Shown here piece by piece: positions 24,139 through 30,248 of a stretch of DNA of 30,248 nucleotides. This DNA is from Prevotellaceae bacterium UBA1726 (GTDB lineage Bacteria; Bacteroidota; Bacteroidia; Bacteroidales; Bacteroidaceae). How positions within the stretch are numbered: the stretch's first letter is position 1; the number at the start of each line of letters is the position of its first letter. The position numbers and the translations under genes are program-made. The notes beneath the pieces are model-generated. The model saw nothing but the letters and a program-made list of their open reading frames with translations, was not told the DNA's origin and did no database searches. The stretch spans positions 1 through 30,248 of the forward strand of contig DCIM01000033.1 of assembly GCA_002316005.1 (NCBI GenBank), in the 5' to 3' direction.

Positions 24139-26595
24139 TTAATTTTCCTCCACTTTTGGATACATGCCGTACCACCACGAACTGTCATCCTGCAACCAGC
24201 GCTGGAACCATGCCGCCATAGAATTAATCCACTTCTTACGCTTTGCATAGTCCATGATTCCGTGGTTCTCGCCCTCTACCATAACAAAGGCTGTAGGCAC
24301 TCCAAGAATCTTCATTGCTGTATACATCTGGATACTCTCGCCGATTGGTACATTGGTATCTGCTGTTCCGTGGGTGAAGAGGATTGGTTTGTGAATCTTG
24401 TCGGCATTGTAGATTGGCGAACGGTCAACATAGAGGTCCTTGCGTGTCCAAGGATAACTGTTTGCCATCGATACTTCTGAATAAGAATGTCCCCAATAGC
24501 CTTCGCCCCAGTATGAGGTGTGACTTGAGATTCCGGCATGTGAGATACCACAAGCATAGAGGTCGGTCTTTGAAAGAAGTCTCTGAGTCATGAAACCGCC
24601 ATACGAAGCACTGACACAACCAATCTTGTCCTTGTTAACCCATGAGTTATGGTCGGCAAGCCATTCTGTTGCTTCAATGATATCTTCTGCCACTCCCTCA
24701 CCGGCTGTGTTCACATGGCGAGCAGCCCATTCCTGACCGAAACCGGCAGCACCGCTTGGATTGACGATGAGTACTATATAACCAAGAGAATTCCAGTAGT
24801 GAGCAGGATAGTGCGAACCACCACCAAAACGCTTTGATGTTGGTGAGCAACCTCCATAATAGTCAACTATCACTGGGTATTTCTTTGTCTCGTCGAAGTT
24901 GGCTGGAAGATAATAGAAACCTGTCACTGTGTATCCTCGCGAGCAAGTGAAACTGAGGTCGTGACAAGTGCCGAGTTGTATTTCCGACATGCGTTCCTTG
25001 TTGAGGTCTTCAAGGAGTGTGAGTTTCTGCTTCTTGTCGAGTGTGAGCGAGTACATTCTGTCAGTCTGCAATGGACAAGCGCCATAAAGCACCATCAAAG
25101 GAGCATTGTCGGCTATTGTCACACCACCAATGACAGCAGTAGGCTGGTTGATCATCTTTATAGAGAGATCCTTTGGATTCAAGCGATACAATGACAAGGA
25201 GTCCTTGTTCTCGGCTGTGAAATATACCATTCCGTCAACCTTCGAAGCAATGACATCTTCAATGCTTGGATCGAAGTATTTTGTCACAGGAGTTACTTTC
25301 TTTGTTGGAATATCCATAGCAAAGAGTTGGTAATCGTACATTGATGGTGTCATGTCCGCAGGAAGGTTGCGACCGATGCCACCAAAAGCATCTGGTGTTC
25401 CCTTGATGAGAATTCTGTCAGTAGTGTTTGGGAAGAAGTTTGCTCCTGCCAGGAATCCTTCCTTTTCAACGAGATTGTCAACCTCCATGGTCTCAATATT
25501 CAGACGATAGATACTCTGCAACTCTGATGGACGCTGACGAATTGAGTCACTTGACACTGAGAACAACAGATATTTGCTGTCGTTCGAGATGTCAAGGACA
25601 TAAGTGTTGTGACGACCATAGGTCAACTGTTCCGACATTCCTGTCTTTATGTCGTACTTGCCAATTGAATAGCGAGCACGATAGCCAGGCTGACGGTCGT
25701 CAGGGGTATACACCTCATAAACTCCATCCTGTTTCTTTGGACCTTCGTTATAGATATAATAAATAAGGTATTCACCGTTTGGTGCCATTGTCACACCATC
25801 ATCAGGAAGGTCGCGTGCAATAACCTCGCTTTTGCCCGTTGCAACTTCAACGGTATAGAGATTCTTATGTCCGTTCTCGTTCTTTACATAGTAACCCTTG
25901 TCCTCGTTTGGCATCCAGTTGTAGTTTCTGTCGCCTTGCGAGATGATTCTGCCAGTGGCAAGTTCCTTAACGAAATACTCACGCTGCGCCTTTCCCTCAT
26001 TGTCGAAATAAGAGTAGCCATAGGCGAGATATTTGCCTGAAGGCGACAATGCAGCACCACGATAGTACTTCATCTCCATATTATCGTCAAGGTTGAATGC
26101 ACGCTTTGTACCTTCTGCCTTCAATGCCACATTTCCTTCCTTGTCGGCAATAATCTTCACTGTTGGTGCAATGGAGTCAGCAACATATTTCACAACGACA
26201 TCGTACTGACCTGGAGAGAGTGGGGTAGAACCACCCACCTCTTGACCGCCTACAAATACCTTGCTCTGCTTTGCACCTTCCACCTTAATCTCTACATTTG
26301 AGTACGACTTGTTGGTGAAGGCTGTACTGAGGAGGTTCAGGGTTCCTTTCTTTGCATTGATACCAGAAAGTTCCTGCTCGGTTGCTTTCTTCAATGCCTC
26401 GAACGAAACCTTTGTGTCAATGATGTTCTCTGCATTATATTTCTTCTTGTCCAGAGTAGCACTGTCAAGTACTACTGGTGCCTTGACTGTCAGCGGGCCT
26501 ACATATCGAACCTTGCTGACATTAAGTGTGTCGCCAGCAAAACAACTTGTTGTCCCGGCAACCATTGCCAAAAGAGTTATTACGATCTTTCTCAT
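24139..26595 (-). CDS. Secreted S9 (prolyl oligopeptidase / DPP IV-like) peptidase
   Basis: An exported serine peptidase of 818 residues with the signal peptide MRKIVITLLAMVAGTTSCFAG (1-21). Residues about 150-530 form the beta-propeller (repeated motifs such as LSPSGKYLAYGYSYFDNEG and MAPNGEYLIYYIYNEGP). The C-terminal alpha/beta-hydrolase domain carries S664 in SASYGGF, D746 in HGTADTNVP and H778 in GENHGIMD, a full triad. The enzyme likely removes di- or tripeptides from peptides in the periplasm. It follows the C1B peptidase gene by 70 bp, with a GC-rich hairpin between and no promoter box seen, so both peptidases are probably co-transcribed. The exact specificity (proline, acyl-peptide or other) is not shown. 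Confidence 0.92.
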   Translation of the reverse strand: MRKIVITLLAMVAGTTSCFAGDTLNVSKVRYVGPLTVKAPVVLDSATLDKKKYNAENIIDTKVSFEALKKATEQELSGINAKKGTLNLLSTAFTNKSYSNVEIKVEGAKQSKVFVGGQEVGGSTPLSPGQYDVVVKYVADSIAPTVKIIADKEGNVALKAEGTKRAFNLDDNMEMKYYRGAALSPSGKYLAYGYSYFDNEGKAQREYFVKELATGRIISQGDRNYNWMPNEDKGYYVKNENGHKNLYTVEVATGKSEVIARDLPDDGVTMAPNGEYLIYYIYNEGPKKQDGVYEVYTPDDRQPGYRARYSIGKYDIKTGMSEQLTYGRHNTYVLDISNDSKYLLFSVSSDSIRQRPSELQSIYRLNIETMEVDNLVEKEGFLAGANFFPNTTDRILIKGTPDAFGGIGRNLPADMTPSMYDYQLFAMDIPTKKVTPVTKYFDPSIEDVIASKVDGMVYFTAENKDSLSLYRLNPKDLSIKMINQPTAVIGGVTIADNAPLMVLYGACPLQTDRMYSLTLDKKQKLTLLEDLNKERMSEIQLGTCHDLSFTCSRGYTVTGFYYLPANFDETKKYPVIVDYYGGCSPTSKRFGGGSHYPAHYWNSLGYIVLIVNPSGAAGFGQEWAARHVNTAGEGVAEDIIEATEWLADHNSWVNKDKIGCVSASYGGFMTQRLLSKTDLYACGISHAGISSHTSYWGEGYWGHSYSEVSMANSYPWTRKDLYVDRSPIYNADKIHKPILFTHGTADTNVPIGESIQMYTAMKILGVPTAFVMVEGENHGIMDYAKRKKWINSMAAWFQRWLQDDSSWWYGMYPKVEEN

Positions 26596-26633
26596 ATTTT
26601 TTTGTTAGTCTCTCTTTAGAAAAATTCTGTTTA

Positions 26634-26657
26634 GCCCCAACCCCATTTGAGAGGGGC
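26634..26657 (-). repeat. GC-rich intergenic hairpin, copy C
   Basis: GCCCC (26634-26638) pairs with GGGGC (26653-26657); CCCC at 26641 is an alternative partner. The minus strand reads CCCCTCTCAAATGGGG, sharing CCCCTCTCA and AAATGGG with copy B. It lies between the C1B peptidase stop and the S9 peptidase start. Confidence 0.6.
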
Positions 26658-26665
26658 GTTTATCC

Positions 26666-28069
26666 TTAATCGTCCTCTCCGAACAGAGGGTCATCGTAAG
26701 TGAGCATTGTTGGTTTCTGCTCGAATTCCTTAAGCAATGCCTCTGGCACATATTTCTTATCTATAACAAGGCGGAACATATACTCTTCCCACCACTTGTT
26801 GGTCATAATCATATAGCCCTCTGAACCGCTTGAAGGTCCCCATGAGTTCTCAACCTTCCACTTTATTGGCTTGCGGAATTCATCAAGGTCAACGGCTGTA
26901 AGTGTCATGGCGTGAGTAGAGCCCGAATCGAATGTTGCAATGCGGTCGGCTTTGTTCATTGGGAATTCTGTTCCGAACAAAGAACCGTAGTCGTATGTGT
27001 CAACATCTGCAATACCGGTCTTTCTGTCCGACTGCTTGCCTACATCATAACTTGAATACATCTTGCGTCCATCGCACAACTGGCTGATTGCCAACTCTGC
27101 TATCTCCTCTACAGGGAGGTTGAGGTACTTCCAGTTATGTCCGTCGAAGGTGTGGCGGTCGTATTCTACTTCGTAGGTTTTGTGGTAAGGACGGCGAGGG
27201 TCGTTCATCACCATTATGAAATTACCGTTGAGTTCCTTACCTACAGTCATCTTATAGAATTCCTGTGGAGTATATTTCTTCTCGGCAATCATAACCTTAC
27301 CGTTCTTGTTGCGGAAAGCATACGAGAATTCTTTCACTGGTTCGCCAAGTGTGAGACTGAGCATATGGTAGATTACACCAAGCATCTCTGTCTTGCGTGC
27401 CTCAATAGCCTTTGCCTTACTGCCGTCAGCCACCATCTTTCTGAGTTCAAGACCGTATTCGCGCAGTTTCGAAGCAACGAGGCGGCTCATGCGACTTGTG
27501 TTCTCCGATGAATATGTTTCTGGCTGTGCAGACATTGGTACAAGACCATACTTATAAGCGAGGTCGGCAACACCGCAGAATGTACCTCCATCATTGATTG
27601 GACTCTTGAAGAAGAACTGCACATCTGGATCTTCAATACTCTTGTCTGCTGTGTTCACTACGCCCTGAAGCATAAGGTTTGCCTTCTCCAACTGGTCCCA
27701 GAAGAAGAGGTAACTGTGCGAGAACTCCACAACGAGCGAGTCTGCATGCTGGCGTGCGAAATCCGAACGAAGCACATTCAGTCCTGAGAACATCCAGCAA
27801 CGACCAGATGATAACTGGTTGTGGATATTCTGCTTTGGTGTTTCGATAGAGAACGACTTATCAACGGCATAGCGTGTCTTTGCCGACTTCGCCAAATCGT
27901 CGATGGAGTTGTTGCTGATAGCGTTCGAGAGTGCCTTGTCGGCTGCAGTCTGTGTCTGCGACTGTTGAATCTTTGCAAGCATCTCTTTTGAGATGTTGCC
28001 CTGAGCAAATGCTGTTGTGCCCAATGCGGCAAAAAGCATGATTGCTGCCAATGTCTGTACTTTTTTCAT
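26666..28069 (-). CDS. Secreted C1B (bleomycin hydrolase-like) cysteine peptidase
   Basis: A cysteine aminopeptidase of the PepC/bleomycin hydrolase type, 467 residues. Residues 1-22 (MKKVQTLAAIMLFAALGTTAFA) are a clear signal peptide, unlike the cytosolic enzymes of yeast and lactic acid bacteria. The catalytic set is present: Q85 and C91 in NQLSSGRCWMFSG, H386 in STHAMTLTAV, and N408 in VENSWG. The mature start carries a Gln/Ala-rich helical region (about 25-65) before the papain fold. It ends ...DDPLFGEDD, without the exposed C-terminal arm residue (Lys/Ala) familiar from the hexameric enzymes. It is the first gene of a pair with the S9 peptidase. A -7 box TATTTTTG lies at 28188-28181 on the minus strand, giving a leader of about 105 nt. 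Confidence 0.92.
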   Translation of the reverse strand: MKKVQTLAAIMLFAALGTTAFAQGNISKEMLAKIQQSQTQTAADKALSNAISNNSIDDLAKSAKTRYAVDKSFSIETPKQNIHNQLSSGRCWMFSGLNVLRSDFARQHADSLVVEFSHSYLFFWDQLEKANLMLQGVVNTADKSIEDPDVQFFFKSPINDGGTFCGVADLAYKYGLVPMSAQPETYSSENTSRMSRLVASKLREYGLELRKMVADGSKAKAIEARKTEMLGVIYHMLSLTLGEPVKEFSYAFRNKNGKVMIAEKKYTPQEFYKMTVGKELNGNFIMVMNDPRRPYHKTYEVEYDRHTFDGHNWKYLNLPVEEIAELAISQLCDGRKMYSSYDVGKQSDRKTGIADVDTYDYGSLFGTEFPMNKADRIATFDSGSTHAMTLTAVDLDEFRKPIKWKVENSWGPSSGSEGYMIMTNKWWEEYMFRLVIDKKYVPEALLKEFEQKPTMLTYDDPLFGEDD

Positions 28070-28105
28070 TATCTGTTGATTATTTTTTTTCTATCCTTCG
28101 GTTGT

Positions 28106-28124
28106 TGAAGTCTTTAGAACTTCA
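28106..28124. other. Small hairpin in the C1B peptidase leader
   Basis: TGAAGT (28106-28111) pairs with ACTTCA (28119-28124) around a 7-nt loop. It lies in the middle of the predicted 5' leader of the peptidase mRNA and has no T-run; role unknown. Confidence 0.4.
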
Positions 28125-28180
28125 TTTCGTTTTTAGTATGGTTTATAGTATTGTTCTTGTTTTTTATTCAAATAATGATG

Positions 28181-28188
28181 CAAAAATA
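28181..28188 (-). promoter_or_regulatory. -7 box of the C1B/S9 peptidase operon
   Basis: The minus strand reads TATTTTTG, fitting TAnnTTTG; no TTG at the expected -33 distance. It is back-to-back with the dxs promoter. Confidence 0.45.
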
Positions 28189-28209
28189 ACGAAAAGATTT
28201 TAGAAATCG

Positions 28210-28238
28210 TTGTAATTGCAAAAAAAATTGTATCTTTG
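28210..28238 (+). promoter_or_regulatory. dxs promoter
   Basis: TATCTTTG at 28231-28238 is the preferred Bacteroidetes -7 box, and TTG at 28210-28212 lies 18 bp upstream. The leader to the dxs ATG is about 83 nt; AATCGGT and ACCGGTT within it could pair, but no known riboswitch is recognised. Confidence 0.7.
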
Positions 28239-28327
28239 CCACTGAAATCGGTGAAATTGTCGCGAAAAGGAAATAAAAACTATGTTTTTCCGTTGAGATA
28301 ATACCGGTTGTTAGATTTCGAAATTTA

Positions 28328-30220
28328 ATGAAATACGAATTATTAAGTAATATCGACAGTCCTGCCGACTTGCGAAAGTTGTCTATTGAGCAACTGCCGC
28401 AACTCTGCAAGGAACTGCGCGAGGACATAATCGAGGAGTTGTCTGTCAACCCTGGTCATCTGGCATCGTCGCTTGGCGTTGTCGAGATTACCGTTGCTCT
28501 TCACTATGTCTTTGATACTCCTTCCGACCGCATTGTATGGGATGTAGGTCATCAGGCTTATGGACATAAGATTCTGACTGGTCGTCGTGATCAGTTCCAC
28601 ACCAACCGTAAACTGGGTGGAATCCGTCCTTTCCCATCGCCTTACGAAAGCGAATACGATACTTTTGCCTGTGGTCATGCTTCCAACAGCATCTCGGCTG
28701 CCTTGGGTATGGCTGTTGCCGCTAAGCGCGAGAAGGCAATCAATACCGATAGTCCTGAGCGTAATGTGGTGGCTGTGATTGGCGATGGTGCCATGAGTGG
28801 CGGTCTTGCTTTCGAGGGCTTGAACAATGTGTCGAGCACTCCAAACAATATGCTCATCATCCTCAACGACAACGATATGAGTATCGACCGTGCTGTGGGT
28901 GGAATGGAGAAATACTTGTTGCAACTCGATACAAACGCTACATATAACTCTCTGCGTTTCAAGGCTTCTACATGGTTGTACAACAGGGGTGTTCTCAACG
29001 ATAAGCGAAAGAAGACCATCCTGCGTTTCAACAATGCATTGAAGTCGGCTCTGAGCCATCAGCAGAACATCTTCGAGGGTATGAACATCCGCTATTTTGG
29101 TCCTTTCGATGGTCATGATGTGTGTGATATCGTTCGTATGCTCAATCAGTTGAAGAGCATGAGTGGTCCGAAGTTGCTTCATCTGCATACTACCAAAGGT
29201 AAGGGCTACGAACCTGCAGAGAATAATGCTACTGTCTGGCATGCTCCGGGTAAGTTTGACCCTGAGACGGGCGAGCGTATCGTTTCTTCGGGCGATAACC
29301 AGCCTCCTCGTTTCCAGGATGTCTTTGGTGAGACACTCCTCGAATTGGCAAAGCAGAATCCTCGTGTGGTGGGGGTCACTCCTGCCATGCCTACTGGCTG
29401 CTCAATGAACATCCTTATGCGCGAGATGCCTGAGCGTTGCTTCGATGTGGGCATTGCCGAGGGTCATGCGGTGACTTTCTCTGGCGGTATGGCAAAGGAT
29501 GGATTGATTCCGTTCTGCAACATATATAGTGCTTTTGCACAGCGTGCCTATGATAACATCATTCATGATGTGGCATTGCTCAAACTGCCGGTTGTGCTTT
29601 GTTTCGACCGTGCCGGATTGGTGGGCGAGGATGGTGCTACTCATCATGGTGCCTTCGACCTTGCTGCTCTCCGTCCTGTGCCTGATGTGATTATCTCATC
29701 GCCTATGGATGAACACGAACTCCGCCGACTGATGTTCACTGCTCAGACTCATTCCGAAGGTCCGTTTGTGATTCGCTATCCTCGTGGCAAGGGTGTTCTT
29801 GTCGATTGGCGTTGTCCGCTCGAGAAGGTGGAAATTGGCAAAGCGCGTAAACTTCGTGAAGGAGAAAAAACAGTGGTCATCTCAATCGGACCGTGGGGTA
29901 ATGATGTTGAGGCGGTTATCAATGATAACAACCTGAATGTCGGTCACTACGACTTCCGTTTCTTGAAACCATTGGACGAAGAGGCTCTGAAGGAGATTGC
30001 TGAGCGTTATGACCGCATCATCACCATCGAAGATGGTGCTCGTAATGGTGGATTGGGTTCGGCTGTCCTTGAATGGATTAACGACCACGGATACAACCAT
30101 GAGATTGTTCGCATGGGTCTTCCTGATGAATTTGTTGAGCATGGCACAGTGGCCGAACTGCGACATATCGTAGGCCTCGACCGTGAAGCCATCCTTCAAA
30201 CGATACTAAACAAGAATTAG
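28328..30220 (+). CDS. dxs: 1-deoxy-D-xylulose-5-phosphate synthase
   Basis: A cytosolic thiamine-diphosphate enzyme that joins pyruvate and glyceraldehyde-3-phosphate to make DXP, the entry step of the MEP isoprenoid pathway and a precursor for thiamine and pyridoxal. The length of 630 residues is normal. Visible marks are the active-site VWDVGHQAYGHKILTGRR (about 68-85), GHASNSISAALGMA (about 117-130), the ThDP/metal motif GDGAMSGG with LNN (about 152-169), the transketolase-like Glu region FDVGIAEGHAVTFSGGMA (about 375-392), and DRAGLVGEDGATHHGAFDLA (about 430-449). The start is ATG at 28328, after a clear promoter. The TAG stop lies 28 bp before the right edge; the gene after it is not in view. 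Confidence 0.98.
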   Translation: MKYELLSNIDSPADLRKLSIEQLPQLCKELREDIIEELSVNPGHLASSLGVVEITVALHYVFDTPSDRIVWDVGHQAYGHKILTGRRDQFHTNRKLGGIRPFPSPYESEYDTFACGHASNSISAALGMAVAAKREKAINTDSPERNVVAVIGDGAMSGGLAFEGLNNVSSTPNNMLIILNDNDMSIDRAVGGMEKYLLQLDTNATYNSLRFKASTWLYNRGVLNDKRKKTILRFNNALKSALSHQQNIFEGMNIRYFGPFDGHDVCDIVRMLNQLKSMSGPKLLHLHTTKGKGYEPAENNATVWHAPGKFDPETGERIVSSGDNQPPRFQDVFGETLLELAKQNPRVVGVTPAMPTGCSMNILMREMPERCFDVGIAEGHAVTFSGGMAKDGLIPFCNIYSAFAQRAYDNIIHDVALLKLPVVLCFDRAGLVGEDGATHHGAFDLAALRPVPDVIISSPMDEHELRRLMFTAQTHSEGPFVIRYPRGKGVLVDWRCPLEKVEIGKARKLREGEKTVVISIGPWGNDVEAVINDNNLNVGHYDFRFLKPLDEEALKEIAERYDRIITIEDGARNGGLGSAVLEWINDHGYNHEIVRMGLPDEFVEHGTVAELRHIVGLDREAILQTILNKN

Positions 30221-30248
30221 TGAAATTCGCGAAGGGTTCACTGCCTGA

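Noticed and set aside
28343..29242. A 299-codon open frame on the minus strand
   Set aside because: It is the antisense shadow of dxs, with no family resemblance and no promoter or leader of its own.

Overview
The window looks like a chromosomal segment of a Bacteroidales bacterium, most likely Prevotella-like. The evidence is the repeated Bacteroidetes-type promoter element TAnnTTTG upstream of several genes, the lack of obvious Shine-Dalgarno sites, AT-rich leaders, and families typical of that order (secreted C1B and S9 peptidases, an MG2/plug-like surface protein, a receiver plus PEP/pyruvate-binding fusion, a FucP-type permease). The exact genus is inference. I see no rRNA, tRNA, CRISPR array, insertion sequence, prophage or sign of recent transfer.

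Layout. (1) Positions 1-4703, all on the minus strand: a PspC-domain membrane protein cut by the left edge, preceded by its PadR-type regulator with a well-formed promoter and palindromic operator; recA with a terminator; a carboxynorspermidine/saccharopine dehydrogenase-family enzyme; and a conserved protein of unknown function whose promoter sits right behind the rhamnose-operon terminator. (2) Positions 4781-8218, minus strand: an L-rhamnose operon (rhaA, an MFS sugar porter, rhaD) with no kinase gene. (3) Positions 8603-12553, plus strand: nhaD, and 3 bp later a large exported surface protein. (4) Positions 12554-12769: a convergent gap with a two-way terminator and a 22-bp-period array of palindromes. 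(5) Positions 12770-17166, minus strand: an RlpA-like wall protein, a secreted EEP-fold enzyme and a secreted GH2 glycosidase. (6) Positions 17284-20232, plus strand: a 982-residue receiver-receiver-PEP/pyruvate-binding fusion, divergent from the RlpA-like gene across a symmetric promoter region. (7) Positions 20320-28069, minus strand: a C1B peptidase, an S9 peptidase, an aquaporin, a FucP-type permease and a DUF4153-type membrane protein. (8) Positions 28328-30220, plus strand: dxs.

How the genes work together. The rhamnose genes import and isomerise L-rhamnose and cleave rhamnulose-1-phosphate; the kinase must come from elsewhere. NhaD and its partner may form a Na+/envelope unit. The GH2, EEP and RlpA-like proteins and the two peptidases are all exported, so much of the window serves the cell envelope and nutrient breakdown.

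The items most worth a second look are the receiver/PEP-binding fusion, the tandem palindrome array (its arm mismatches become G-U pairs only in minus-strand RNA), the mirrored divergent promoter at 17190-17249, the PadR operator at 1554-1574, and a family of GC-rich hairpins placed between co-oriented genes.
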